A stretch of DNA of 64,000 nt from Chloroflexota bacterium (lineage in GTDB: Bacteria > Chloroflexota > Dehalococcoidia > Lucifugimonadales > UBA3495). Made by a program: the position numbers and the translations under genes. The DNA lies in the NCBI GenBank assembly GCA_009837355.1, contig VXTR01000075.1, positions 1 through 64,000 of the forward strand, read 5' to 3'. The notes beneath the pieces are model-generated. The model did not search any database and was not told the DNA's origin. It worked only from the letters and a program-made list of their open reading frames with translations. Shown piece after piece: positions 29,571 through 39,656 of the stretch; positions within the stretch are counted from its first letter, which is position 1; each line of letters starts with the position of its first letter.

Positions 29571-31226
29571 TCACAGGCTTGCGGAGGGCTCGTATTCGCC
29601 GAAGACCTGACGCAGTACGTCGCAAATCTCACCTAGCGTGGCATACTTTTCCACGCACTCCAGCATCGGCGGGATGGTGTTGGCGTCTGGGGAACGCGCT
29701 GCGTCGCCCAGACGGTCCAGGCTGGTTTGCACCGCCATGTTGTCCCGTTCTCTGCGTAGTGTTTGCAGCCGTTCTACCTGCTCGGCGGCCGCGGCGGCGT
29801 CCACCCGCAGCAGGTCGGCTATGGGCGGCGATTCGGTGACGTACTGATTGACGCCCACCACAATCCGCTCGTTGTCATCCACTGAGCGCTGGTGGGCAAA
29901 GGCGGCGTCCCCGATTTCGTGCACCTGGAAACCGTCCTCAATGGCCGTGACCGCGCCGCCCATGCGGTCGATGCGCTGGATATATTCCATGGCGCTGGCC
30001 TCCAAGCGGTCGGTCAAGTTCTCTACGAACCAGGAGCCACCTAGAGGGTCAACCACGTCGGCGGCGCCGCTCTCGTGAGCCAGGATTTGCTGGGTTCGCA
30101 AGGATAGCTGTGCCGATTCTTCGGTGGGCAGGCTCAAGGCCTCATCCCGCGAGTTCACATGGAGGGACTGAGTGCCTCCGAGCACGGCGGCCAACGCCTG
30201 CACCGTGCTGCGGATGACGTTGTTATCGGGCTGCTGCGCCGTCAGCGTAACGCCGGCGGTTTGGGTATGAAACCGCAGCATCATGGAACGGGGATCCTTG
30301 GCCCCGAAGCGCTCCCGCATGATCCTGGCCCACAAGCGGCGGGCGGCGCGGAACTTGGCCACCTCTTCAAAGAGGTTATTTTGCGCCACGAAGAAGAAAG
30401 AGAGACGCGGCGCGAAGTCGTCCACCGCCAGACCCGCGGCGACGGCGGCCTCCACGTAGGCGATGGCGTTGGCGAAGGTGAAGGCAAGCTCCTGCGTGGC
30501 AGTGGCGCCAGCTTCCCGCATGTGGTAGCCGCTGATGCTGATGGTGTTCCAGCGGGGCACATTCTCCGAGCAGTACTTGAACACGTCCACCACCAAGCGC
30601 ATTGACGGGCGCGGCGGGAAGGCATAAGTACCGCGGGCGATGTACTCCTTCAGGATGTCGTTTTGCAGGGTTCCGCTCAGTTGCTCCGGGGCTACGCCCC
30701 GCCTCTTGCCAGCGGCGATATAGAGGCAAAGCAGCACCGCCGCCGTGGCGTTGATGGTCATGGAAGTGCTTACTTTGTCCAGGGGTATGCCGTCAAATAG
30801 CGTTTCCATGTCTGCCAGGGAGCAAATGGGAACGCCGACCTTGCCAACCTCGCCTTCCGCCAGCGGATGGTCGCTGTCATACCCGATCTGGGTAGGCAGA
30901 TCAAAGGCGACGGAAAGGCCGGTTTGACCGTTCTCCAGGAGGTAGCGGTATCGCTCGTTGGTAGCGGCAGCAGTGGCGTAGCCGGCGTATTGGCGCATGG
31001 TCCAGATGCGGCCCCGGTACATATTAGGCTGCACTCCCCGGGTGTAGGGGAACTCACCGGGGTAGCCGATAGCCCGCTGGTAGTCGCCGGAGCTATCGTC
31101 CTCGGGAGTATAAACAGTATCCAGGTCCAACCCGGAGTCCGTTGCGAACTCTTCCCGTCGCTCCGGGAACCGCTGCGTTACCCTCGACAGCGTAGCGTCC
31201 TGCCATTCATGCTTGCTGGTTGACAT
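29571..31226 (-). CDS. Methylmalonyl-CoA mutase large (alpha) subunit, lacking its own B12 domain
   Basis: [71 protein letters not shown]. Confidence 0.95.
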   Translation of the reverse strand: MSTSKHEWQDATLSRVTQRFPERREEFATDSGLDLDTVYTPEDDSSGDYQRAIGYPGEFPYTRGVQPNMYRGRIWTMRQYAGYATAAATNERYRYLLENGQTGLSVAFDLPTQIGYDSDHPLAEGEVGKVGVPICSLADMETLFDGIPLDKVSTSMTINATAAVLLCLYIAAGKRRGVAPEQLSGTLQNDILKEYIARGTYAFPPRPSMRLVVDVFKYCSENVPRWNTISISGYHMREAGATATQELAFTFANAIAYVEAAVAAGLAVDDFAPRLSFFFVAQNNLFEEVAKFRAARRLWARIMRERFGAKDPRSMMLRFHTQTAGVTLTAQQPDNNVIRSTVQALAAVLGGTQSLHVNSRDEALSLPTEESAQLSLRTQQILAHESGAADVVDPLGGSWFVENLTDRLEASAMEYIQRIDRMGGAVTAIEDGFQVHEIGDAAFAHQRSVDDNERIVVGVNQYVTESPPIADLLRVDAAAAAEQVERLQTLRRERDNMAVQTSLDRLGDAARSPDANTIPPMLECVEKYATLGEICDVLRQVFGEYEPSASL

Positions 31227-31253
31227 ACCGCCCTGCCTTTCCGAAGCTGCCGA

Positions 31254-31913
31254 CTAGTCGCTGGTGAAGGCGTAATCCGTGGGCCGCATGATGCTGTGGC
31301 GGGAGACACGGACGATGGGGCCTTCAACCTCGCTGGCGGCGCGGGCCTTGTTCCACTCCGGGTCGGCCTGGAAGGAACGCCAGCTCTTTTCCCGGTCGCC
31401 CAGGCTGGGGTAGCCCAGCATATAGACGAGCACGTTGTTGACGCCCACGTCCTCCGACCAGTAGCCGATGTTTTCGATGCCGTGCTTTTCGAACAGACCT
31501 ATGGTGTGGTTTGCGAAACGGTTATGCACGTCGGCCAAACGGCCGGGCATTGCTTCGTAGATACGGAGTTCCTGGACAGTGGTGTTAATCCTGGGCTGCG
31601 GAGAGTAGGGCGTCAGCCGCAGGAAACGGTTGGTAACGGCGTCAACCAGGGGGCCGTTGGCCTCCGTTTGCTTGCGGACTTCCAGCCAGTCGGGGTCGCT
31701 GCCGAACTTAGCCCAGCGCGTTTCCCGGTCGGCCATGCTGTCGAAGACGTTGATATAGGTGAGGCGATTGCTGCGGCCGATTTCATCGGTCCAGAAGCCA
31801 AGGTACTTCACTCCGTGTTTGCGAAACAGGGCGCAGGTGTGGTTGGCGAAGCGCCCACTGATGTCGGGCAGGCGCCCGGCCACTGCGTCGTAGATGCGAA
31901 GCTCGTAAAGCAT
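31254..31913 (-). CDS. NIPSNAP family protein with two tandem repeats
   Basis: MLYELRIYDAVAGRLPDISGRFANHTCALFRKHGVKYLGFWT and TVQELRIYEAMPGRLADVHNRFANHTIGLFEKHGIENIGYWS. Confidence 0.9.
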   Translation of the reverse strand: MLYELRIYDAVAGRLPDISGRFANHTCALFRKHGVKYLGFWTDEIGRSNRLTYINVFDSMADRETRWAKFGSDPDWLEVRKQTEANGPLVDAVTNRFLRLTPYSPQPRINTTVQELRIYEAMPGRLADVHNRFANHTIGLFEKHGIENIGYWSEDVGVNNVLVYMLGYPSLGDREKSWRSFQADPEWNKARAASEVEGPIVRVSRHSIMRPTDYAFTSD

Positions 31914-31984
31914 CGGTATTCTCCTTAAACGGGTGTTCGGCGGTGGAATCCGGTCCGGCGGTAGTATAGCATTGGGAGACGGGT

Positions 31985-33397
31985 ATGTTGACGGAATCCG
32001 ATTCCGAGCAGCCAGCGTATATTGCCGGTGATACGACAGAGTATGGAGGATTCGGCGTGTTTGCACCGCACAAGTGGAGTGTACGGCGTTCGGTGGCGAT
32101 GAAGTCGCTGGCCATTGTCATCGGTGCAGCCGGCTTGCTGGCGACGGCCTGCGGAGAAGAGAACGCGACGACACTACCGCAGGCGGAGTTGACGCGTCCG
32201 CCGGTGATTAATACCTCCGTTCCTCCCACCACAGTACCCGCCTCCGATACGGCCCCGGTCAGTTACTCGACCCCGGCGCAGGCCGGATCGCAGGAGGACA
32301 CAACTCAGAAACCCTCAGCCGACAGCGGCTTCACCTTTGAGCAAATTGCCTCCGCTCACGACGAGTTAATGAGCAGCCTCTACGAATCGGTAGTTCCTTC
32401 CGTGGTCGGGTTGAGGGTACTTCAGTTGGCCGCACCGGATAGCAATATACCCCAGCCATTCCCGGAGGGTCTCCTGCCGGAGACGCCGCCAGACGATGCC
32501 CTCACGCAGGCGGCCGGCTCCGGGTTGGTGTGGGACGACAAGGGGCACATCGTTACCAACCGCCACGTGGTGGCCTACGCAGAGCGCATAGTCGTGGTTC
32601 TCAGCGACGGAACTCAAACCGATGCTGAAGTTGTAGGGATGGATGCCGATTCGGACCTGGCGGTAATCAGAGTTACCGACGAAGCAATACGCCCTCCGCC
32701 CATCAAACTGGGAGACAGCGACGACATCAGGCCGGGAAACTTCGCGGTAGCCATCGGCGACCCCTTCTCCCGGGGGTTTTCCATGACGTCGGGGATTATC
32801 AGCGCCCTGGGCCGGACTATTCGCCCGGAGCACAGCAACTTTGCGGTGCCGAGGGTAATCCAGCACGACGCAGCCACCAATCCCGGAAACTCCGGCGGGC
32901 CTCTGCTGAACCGCCATGGGGAAGTGGTTGGCATCAACACCCAGATTATCAGCCGGACCGGGGTCTTTTCCGGCATCGGTCTGGCCATTCCAGTGAACCT
33001 GGCCAAGTTGGTAATTCCCTCCCTGATAGCGGAAGGGCACTATGAATACCCATACATCGGAATTCGCGGCACCTCGGTCTTTCCCGACATCGCCGTTGCG
33101 ATGAATCTGCCGTCGGACACCCGCGGCGCTCTGGTGATTGCCGTGGGAATCGACAGCGCCGCCAGCCGGGGCGGCCTGAGGGCGTCCGACCAGCTTACGG
33201 TCATCGACGGCGCCGAGTTTCCCATCGGCGGCGATATCGTTGTGGCAATCGATGGTACTCCCATTCGCAGCATGGACGACCTGCTGGCCTACGTGGTTGA
33301 ACATACCCGGCCGGGAGATACTGCGGAGTTCACCGTGCTGCGCGACGGAACGGAAACCAGCCTGAGCATCGCCCTGGGCACACGCCCGAGCAGGTAA
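31985..33397 (+). CDS. HtrA/DegP-like serine protease with PDZ domain, lipoprotein-like signal (exact start uncertain)
   Basis: Catalytic motifs NRHVV, DSDLAVI, GNSGGPLL; PDZ region; lipobox-like MKSLAIVIGAAGLLATAC. Confidence 0.9.
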   Translation: MLTESDSEQPAYIAGDTTEYGGFGVFAPHKWSVRRSVAMKSLAIVIGAAGLLATACGEENATTLPQAELTRPPVINTSVPPTTVPASDTAPVSYSTPAQAGSQEDTTQKPSADSGFTFEQIASAHDELMSSLYESVVPSVVGLRVLQLAAPDSNIPQPFPEGLLPETPPDDALTQAAGSGLVWDDKGHIVTNRHVVAYAERIVVVLSDGTQTDAEVVGMDADSDLAVIRVTDEAIRPPPIKLGDSDDIRPGNFAVAIGDPFSRGFSMTSGIISALGRTIRPEHSNFAVPRVIQHDAATNPGNSGGPLLNRHGEVVGINTQIISRTGVFSGIGLAIPVNLAKLVIPSLIAEGHYEYPYIGIRGTSVFPDIAVAMNLPSDTRGALVIAVGIDSAASRGGLRASDQLTVIDGAEFPIGGDIVVAIDGTPIRSMDDLLAYVVEHTRPGDTAEFTVLRDGTETSLSIALGTRPSR

Positions 33398-33404
33398 GTA
33401 GAAA

Positions 33405-33437
33405 ATAAAGCCGGCGGCGGTTGGTTTGCCGTCGGCT
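33405..33437 (-). terminator. Rho-independent terminator of the tRNA-His/tRNA-Arg transcript
   Basis: Reverse strand AGCCGACGGC-loop-GCCGCCGGCT then TTATTTTCT: 10-bp stem with one G-U pair and a T-rich tail. Confidence 0.75.
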
Positions 33438-33447
33438 CTGATTTCAG

Positions 33448-33523
33448 TGGCGCGCCTGGCAGGACTCGAACCCGCAACCCCTGGGTCCGAAGCCCAGTGC
33501 TCTATCCATTGAGCTACAGGCGC
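33448..33523 (-). tRNA. tRNA-Arg(TCG)
   Basis: GCGCCTG-TA-GCTC...GAGC, anticodon arm CTGGG-CTTCGGA-CCCAG, TTCGAGT, CAGGCGC-G-CCA (CCA encoded). Confidence 0.95.
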
Positions 33524-33553
33524 AGATACCGGCGAATAGCGCCAGGGTGAGGA

Positions 33554-33631
33554 TGGGGCGAGCAACGGGATTCGAACCCGTGATCTCCTGTGCCACAGAC
33601 AGGCGCCTTAGGCCACTTGGCTATGCTCGCC
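33554..33631 (-). tRNA. tRNA-His(GTG)
   Basis: G-1 followed by GCGAGCA...TGCTCGC-C73-CCA; anticodon arm CCTGT-CTGTGGC-ACAGG. Confidence 0.95.
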
Positions 33632-33756
33632 ACAGGGTAGGCTTGGAGCCGCGGGAGGCGGCCAAGCACATTGTAAAGCGTAGCACATCCCTGCAATCCG
33701 GGCAATATGGACGGGCGGCGCCGGGGCCACTGCGTTAACCACGCACTCCGATTACG

Positions 33757-33785
33757 TTGAAAACAGGCATCCCGTCGTATATCAT
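33757..33785 (+). promoter_or_regulatory. Sigma70-like promoter upstream of the ABC substrate-binding protein gene
   Basis: TTGAAA (33757-33762), 17-nt spacer, TATCAT (33780-33785). Confidence 0.65.
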
Positions 33786-33847
33786 CAATCCGATTCCGGA
33801 CAACTACCCGTATCAAAATACAACATCAGATTGTCCCGGAGGAGATT

Positions 33848-35644
33848 ATGATTCGCAATTACTTTCGCTTCCTGGCGGTAGCGGCGCTACTGGCTCTGGC
33901 GGTGGCGCTGCTGGCCTGCGGAGGCAGTGAGGAGCCGGCCGAATCCGCCGCCTCGTCTGCTGCTGCCTCACCGACCGCCGCTTCCGACTCCGCCGCCAGT
34001 ACAGCAGCCTCCCCCACGGAGTCCGCCCAGCCCACGACTCCGGCAGCCGCGTCCGTTCCGACCGTGGCCGCCATGGCCCCTGGCACTGTCGACAGCTGCG
34101 CGCCGTCCGCCGACTTGACCTTTGACGACCGGCCAGCCCAAGGCGGCACGCTGGTCAGGCTGTTCGCTGACCCGCCAACCCTCGACCCACACCTGGCCGG
34201 TGATGCCATCTCTTCGGAGATCATCAACGAAGTATATGGCGGTCTGGTAACACTGAGCCTGGACTACCAGCCGGTTCTGGACCTGGCAGAGAGCTGCAAA
34301 ATCAGCGACGACGGGCTGGTTTATACCTTTGTGCTCCGAGAGAATGCGAAATTCCAGGATGGCAAACCCGTAACCGCCCACGACGTGAAGTGGTCTATCG
34401 AACGGGCGGCGGACCCGGCGACGGTGTCCACTACCGCCGAAAATTATCTTGGAGACATTGTCGGCGTGGAAGACAAGCTGGCCGGCGACGCCAGCGATGT
34501 GAGAGGCGTTCGAGTTATTGACGACCGTACCGTTGAATTCACCATTGACGCACCCAAATCCTTCTTCCTCGCCAAGCTCTCCTACCCCACCGCTTATGTC
34601 CTCGATAGCGAGCAGGTCGAGAACAATCAAGACTGGCTGGACCAGCCCAACGGCACCGGCCCCTTCCGGCTGGCGACTTATGACATCGGAGAGTTGATAC
34701 TTCTCGAACGCAACGGGCTGTACCACCTGGGGCCGCCCCATATCGAAAGCGTGCAGATGATTCTCAGCGGCGGCTCCGCCATGATTATGTACGAAAACGA
34801 CGAGATTCACCTCACGGGCGTGGGTGTTGACGACCTCCCGCGTATCCTGGACCCCAACGACCCGCTGAATCCTGAATTGCACCGTTCTCCCCAGGACTTC
34901 GACGTGTTCTACGTCGGTCTCAACACAGCTGAACCACCCTTCGAGGACCCGAAGGTACGCCAGGCCCTCAACTACGCCGTTGACCTGCAGAGCATCGCCG
35001 ACAATGTGTATGATGGCCGGTTGTCGCCGGCTCGCGGCGTCATCCCTCGCGGCTTTCCGTCCTACACCGAGAACCTGCGCAGTTACGAGTACAACCCCGA
35101 CCTGGCCAGGGAACTGCTACAGCAGTCAACCTATGCCGACGCGTTGGCCAGCGGCGACTTCCCACGCATTACCTTGACCATCTCCGGCAGTTTCGGAGCC
35201 GCCGTGCCTCAATACCTGGAGGTGATGTTGGAACAGTGGCGCAGCCTGGGGATCGAAGTCGAGATCCAGCAGACTGAATGGGCCACTTTCCTGGAAGAAG
35301 TCAATGAAAAGCAGTACCACATGTTCACTCTGGGCTGGATAGCTGACTACCCGGACCCGGAGAACTTTCTGGACTTGCTGTTCCATAGCGAAAGCAACAA
35401 CAACCACACCAACTATAGCAACCCGGAGGTTGACCGGCTGCTGGAAGAAGCACGGATCGAGCGCGACCGGGAGCGGCGCTTTGAAATCTACAACCAGGTT
35501 GAGCAGATGATTCTGGACGACGCGCCCTGGGTGTGGACCTGGTTCAGCGGCGAGGGTTACGCCCTCATCAAGCCGGAGGTGTCGGACTACTTCCTCCTGC
35601 AGATGAGCATACCGAAGTACCGCTACATCTACTTCAACCAGTAG
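33848..35644 (+). CDS. Peptide ABC transporter substrate-binding lipoprotein (SBP family 5)
   Basis: Lipobox ALAVALLACGGS, Ala/Ser/Thr/Pro-rich linker, LVRLFADPPTLDPHLAGD, KVRQALNYAVDLQSI, LGWIADYPDPENFLDLLF. Confidence 0.94.
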   Translation: MIRNYFRFLAVAALLALAVALLACGGSEEPAESAASSAAASPTAASDSAASTAASPTESAQPTTPAAASVPTVAAMAPGTVDSCAPSADLTFDDRPAQGGTLVRLFADPPTLDPHLAGDAISSEIINEVYGGLVTLSLDYQPVLDLAESCKISDDGLVYTFVLRENAKFQDGKPVTAHDVKWSIERAADPATVSTTAENYLGDIVGVEDKLAGDASDVRGVRVIDDRTVEFTIDAPKSFFLAKLSYPTAYVLDSEQVENNQDWLDQPNGTGPFRLATYDIGELILLERNGLYHLGPPHIESVQMILSGGSAMIMYENDEIHLTGVGVDDLPRILDPNDPLNPELHRSPQDFDVFYVGLNTAEPPFEDPKVRQALNYAVDLQSIADNVYDGRLSPARGVIPRGFPSYTENLRSYEYNPDLARELLQQSTYADALASGDFPRITLTISGSFGAAVPQYLEVMLEQWRSLGIEVEIQQTEWATFLEEVNEKQYHMFTLGWIADYPDPENFLDLLFHSESNNNHTNYSNPEVDRLLEEARIERDRERRFEIYNQVEQMILDDAPWVWTWFSGEGYALIKPEVSDYFLLQMSIPKYRYIYFNQ

Positions 35645-35710
35645 CTAAGGCCCGTGCCGGGGTGGATAATCATCCACCCCGGCAGTTTGTACAGCGTAAA
35701 GGTAATTCCC

Positions 35711-36661
35711 ATGGGCGCGTATGCCATCAAAAGGCTGATCTGGCTGCCCTTTCTCTTGATTATCGTAACCTTTGTTACGTTTGCCCTGCTGCGTTTCGGC
35801 CCGGGCGACCCGGTGCAGCTCTGGCTGGGGCAACACCAGAACGACGAAGTGCGTGAGCGCATCCGCGACCAGTTGGGCCTGGACGACCCGGTTCACGTCC
35901 AGTACGTCCGCTACATGGCAGGCGTAATTACACGGCTGGACTTTGGCGAAAGCTTTCGCTATCGCGGTCAGCCGGTTCGGGAGTTGATTGGCAAGCGCAT
36001 TCTGGTGTCCTTGCAGCTGAACGCGGCCGCCATCATCATCACTCTGGGCATCGGCATCCCGGTGGGGCTGCTGGCCGCCCTGCGCCAGGGAACCGGCTGG
36101 GACAATCTGATTGTGGCCATCGCCTTGGCCCTGCAGTCGTTGCCCGTTTTCATCACAGCCCCGGTATTGCTGCTCGTGTTCGCCTTGAAGGTTGACATCC
36201 TGCCTACCCATGGTTTTGAAGGCTTCTTTTCCCCCCACATCGTGATGCCTGCGGTCGTTATGGGCGTCCCAGGGATCGCCATCGTGGTGCGCCTGGTGCG
36301 AGCCAGCGTGTTGGACGTGCTGGGGCAGGACTATATCCGTACCGCCCGGGCCAAAGGGCTTGGTGAAACTACGGTGCGGTATCGCCATATCCTCCGCAAC
36401 GCCCTCATTCCGGTGGCAACCTCTTTCGGTTTCATCCTCGCCGGGCTGGTTGGTGGCACCTTTATCGTGGAAACTTACTTCGGAATCCCCGGCGTCGGTC
36501 TCCTCACCGTGGAATCCGTTATCGGTTCCAGAGATTATCCGGTGATAATGGCCTTCGCCATCATTTCCACCACCTTGTTCGTGGTGGCGAACCTGGTCGT
36601 TGACCTGATGTATCCGTGGCTGGACCCGCGCATCAGGCTGGGAGCCGGCTATGCTGCCTGA
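35711..36661 (+). CDS. Peptide ABC transporter permease (DppB-like)
   Basis: LLRFGPGDPVQLWLG, IRDQLGLDDPVHVQYVRY, YIRTARAKGLGETTVRYRHILRNALIPV. Confidence 0.94.
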   Translation: MGAYAIKRLIWLPFLLIIVTFVTFALLRFGPGDPVQLWLGQHQNDEVRERIRDQLGLDDPVHVQYVRYMAGVITRLDFGESFRYRGQPVRELIGKRILVSLQLNAAAIIITLGIGIPVGLLAALRQGTGWDNLIVAIALALQSLPVFITAPVLLLVFALKVDILPTHGFEGFFSPHIVMPAVVMGVPGIAIVVRLVRASVLDVLGQDYIRTARAKGLGETTVRYRHILRNALIPVATSFGFILAGLVGGTFIVETYFGIPGVGLLTVESVIGSRDYPVIMAFAIISTTLFVVANLVVDLMYPWLDPRIRLGAGYAA

Positions 36662-37712
36662 CCGTTCCGGCCCGCGCGCTCGCGAGCACGGCCACGCTCA
36701 ACACCTCGATACTGATGCTCAGCGTCTGGACTGGTCGGAGAACGAACTGGCCACCGACCAGATTTTGGAGTTGGACGCCCGCCCGGCCCGCGGCCACAGC
36801 TACTGGAGCCTGGCCTTCCGACGGCTCGCCCGCAAAAAGCTGGCGATGATTTGCCTTTCCCTCATCATCCTGATGTACGGTGGGGCGTTGCTGTCACCCC
36901 TGGTTACCCCTTACGACTACCGGGCCATCGACCTGGAAAGCACACGTCAGGGGCCGTCGCTGGCCCATCCTTTTGGCACCGACCGACAGGGCCGCGATAT
37001 GTTCACCAGGGTTATCTTCGGCCTGCGTACCACCGTAATAATCACCATCACATCGCTGCTGGGAGGCACCCTCATTTTGGGCATCGTCCTCGGACTGCTC
37101 AGCGGATATATGGGGCGATGGGTAGATTCGGTGATTATGCGTACCGGAGAGGTAATGTCGTCATTCCCGGAAATCCTCCTCCTCCTGATTTTCGTCGCCG
37201 CATTGCGGCCCCGCTTGCTCACCGCGGTTCAAAACTTTGAGGACGCTACGGGCATTGACTGGATTATCCGTTTGGGGGTGCTGGATTTTGCCATCATCTC
37301 GGTTGGCCTGGCCATTTTCGGGTGGTTCGGCATGGCTCGCCTGGTACGCGGCCAGGTGCTGCAAGCCCGCGAAAGTCAATACGTCGAGGCAGCCCTGGTA
37401 ATGGGCGCTTCCACCGCCCATATCCTGCGTGTCCACGTTCTGCGCAACATTCTCAGTCCGTTGATAGTGTCCGTATCCGCCGGGCTGGCCGGCGTGGCTG
37501 GCGCCGAGTTGGTGCTCAGCTGGATTGGCATCGGAGTTTTCCCTCCCACGCCAAGCCTGGGGCGTATGCTCTTTGAAAATGGCAGCGTCCAGGTTCTGCG
37601 CAACCATCCTCATCTGTTGCTGTTCCCCATCGGTACCGTTACCCTGCTCTTCTTCTGCTTCAACATCCTGGGCGACGCCGTGAATGACGCCTTCAATCCC
37701 CGCACCAGGTGA
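36651..37712 (+). CDS. Peptide ABC transporter permease (DppC-like)
   Basis: HPFGTDRQGRDMFTRVIFGLRTTV, ARESQYVEAALVMGASTAHILRVHVLRNILSPLIV. Overlaps the upstream permease. Confidence 0.94.
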   Translation: MLPDRSGPRAREHGHAQHLDTDAQRLDWSENELATDQILELDARPARGHSYWSLAFRRLARKKLAMICLSLIILMYGGALLSPLVTPYDYRAIDLESTRQGPSLAHPFGTDRQGRDMFTRVIFGLRTTVIITITSLLGGTLILGIVLGLLSGYMGRWVDSVIMRTGEVMSSFPEILLLLIFVAALRPRLLTAVQNFEDATGIDWIIRLGVLDFAIISVGLAIFGWFGMARLVRGQVLQARESQYVEAALVMGASTAHILRVHVLRNILSPLIVSVSAGLAGVAGAELVLSWIGIGVFPPTPSLGRMLFENGSVQVLRNHPHLLLFPIGTVTLLFFCFNILGDAVNDAFNPRTR

Positions 37713-37817
37713 ATTCCCCAAGGCCGGCAAATTGATAATGCCGTTGGCCTGTGCTAACGTTGATATTCGGCAATCCTACGGCGATGGCCATTCGACCTAT
37801 CGGCAAGGAAACGGGCT

Positions 37818-39614
37818 TTGAGTATCACATCCGACAAACTTGTCGCCACAGGGGCTTCGCCGGCCGTGTCGTGGCGTCCCTGGGACGCTGAGGCTTTCGC
37901 CCTCGCCCAAGAATTGGACCGGCCCATACTTTTGTCAATTAACGGGGTCTGGTGCTACTGGTGCCACGAGATGGATGAGAGCACCTACGGCGATGGCGAC
38001 GTTGCCCAGTTCGTGAATGAGCATTTCGTTCCTGTCCGGGTTGACACCGACCACCGGCCGGACATCAACGCACGCTACAACGTCGGCGGCTGGCCCACCA
38101 CGTCGTTCCTCACTCCTCACGGCGGCTTCGTGGCCGGGGCTACCTACCTGCCGCCCGACCAGTTTCTCGCCATGCTGGATGAAGTTCGGCGAGCCTACGT
38201 AGAACGTAAGCCGGAGCTATATCAGCAGGGCAACGACATTCTTCGTCAACGCCGCGAACACGCCGCCCGGGTATCCGCCGGCCAAGAGCCCGACGTAACT
38301 CTGCCAGACAGCATCACCCGCCGCGTTGCCGGAACTTACGACCCCACTAACGGCGGGTTTGGCGTCGAACCCAAATTCCCGGCCGCTCCAATGCTGCGCC
38401 TGCTGCTGCATCGTTATCGCGCCACCTGCGAGCCCTTTTTCCGCGTGATGCTTGAAAAAAGCCTTGACGCCCTGGTGAAAGGCGAATTGCATGACGACGT
38501 GGACGGGGGATTCTTCCGCTTTGTCACCTCATCAGACTGGACGCAGCCTCAGCACGAAAAGATGGCCGAGGACAACATCGCCCTGGCCGAAGTGCTGATG
38601 GACTCCGGCATCATCCTGCAACGCCCCGACTATCTGCGCTGCGCCGAAAAAACCGTCGATTACATTCTGGGCAATTTGTATGACGCTGAAACCGCAGGAA
38701 TCAGAGGCAGTCAGGGGGCGCATTCGGATTACTTTGCCAAGCCTCCCGAACTGCGGGCAACACTGACGCCGCCGCCAACCGACCCGTGGTGCTATACAGC
38801 AATTACGTCACAGACCGCTTCGCTACTCTTTGGAGCTGCCTGGAAGCTGGGCCGACCAAGTCTGGCCGGAATTGCCATGGAGCTGCTCGACGGACTGGTT
38901 ACGCGGGCTGATGCCGGGCGGTTGCCCCACGTGTTCACTGGGTCGGGGCCCGTTGTGTCCGCCGAAGGGGACCTGCTGGGCGATTGGGCCTGGTTTCTAC
39001 TGGCCGCGCTGGACGGGTACGATGCCACGCCTGAAGCCTCGGAACGCTACCGGGAAGCCGCCGAAAACGCTGCAGGAGTGCTCCTGGAACGTTTCCTGGA
39101 TGGCCCACGAGGTGGGTTCTGCGACATCGAGGATACCCCGGAACGGCCCGGTTACCTTCGGGTCAGGGAGAAGCCTCTGGCTGAGAACGTGGCCGCCGCC
39201 GTGGGCATGATGCGTCTGCATCACGTTACGATGGAAGAACGCTACCGGCAAACGGCGCGCCATACTTTGAGCGCATACGTGGAGGCCAACCGCGATTACG
39301 GTGAACTGGCCGCCGACTACGCCATCGCCGTGGATCGCTATTTGCACCCAGTCGTTGAGGTTACGGTAGAAGGTAAGCCGGACGCGCCCGATGCCGGCGC
39401 CATGTTAGCCGCTGCCATGAGGCTGACCGAACCGAATCTGCTGGTCAAGCTGTCGACCGTTGATAACGCGGAGGCTACAGCCCAGGCTCATGTTTGCCTG
39501 GATACAGTATGCTATCCTCCGGTATCCGACCCTGCTGCACTGGCTGATGCTGTTGCCAATAGCAGCACAGTCTCGGACAGTCCCTTTCAAAACGTGCTTG
39601 ACCTTCTGGGGTGA
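37818..39614 (+). CDS. Thioredoxin-domain DUF255 / YyaL-SSP411 family protein (TTG start)
   Basis: PILLSINGVWCYWCHEMDESTYGDGDVAQFVNEHFVPVRVDTDHRPDI, GGWPTTSFLTPHG. Confidence 0.9.
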   Translation: MSITSDKLVATGASPAVSWRPWDAEAFALAQELDRPILLSINGVWCYWCHEMDESTYGDGDVAQFVNEHFVPVRVDTDHRPDINARYNVGGWPTTSFLTPHGGFVAGATYLPPDQFLAMLDEVRRAYVERKPELYQQGNDILRQRREHAARVSAGQEPDVTLPDSITRRVAGTYDPTNGGFGVEPKFPAAPMLRLLLHRYRATCEPFFRVMLEKSLDALVKGELHDDVDGGFFRFVTSSDWTQPQHEKMAEDNIALAEVLMDSGIILQRPDYLRCAEKTVDYILGNLYDAETAGIRGSQGAHSDYFAKPPELRATLTPPPTDPWCYTAITSQTASLLFGAAWKLGRPSLAGIAMELLDGLVTRADAGRLPHVFTGSGPVVSAEGDLLGDWAWFLLAALDGYDATPEASERYREAAENAAGVLLERFLDGPRGGFCDIEDTPERPGYLRVREKPLAENVAAAVGMMRLHHVTMEERYRQTARHTLSAYVEANRDYGELAADYAIAVDRYLHPVVEVTVEGKPDAPDAGAMLAAAMRLTEPNLLVKLSTVDNAEATAQAHVCLDTVCYPPVSDPAALADAVANSSTVSDSPFQNVLDLLG

Positions 39615-39656
39615 CGGTAAACTGCTCTCGTCGCCCGATAATGAGGAGTTGATACT

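Noticed and set aside
32366-33565. 399-aa ORF antisense to the HtrA-like protease
   Set aside because: Shadow ORF that reads through a tRNA; the APVAQWIEHWASDPGVAGSSPARRA N-terminus is a classic tRNA-translation artefact.
33547-33738. 63-aa ORF MRMGRATGFEPVISCATDRRLRPLGYARH...
   Set aside because: Translation of the strand opposite tRNA-His; known misannotation pattern.
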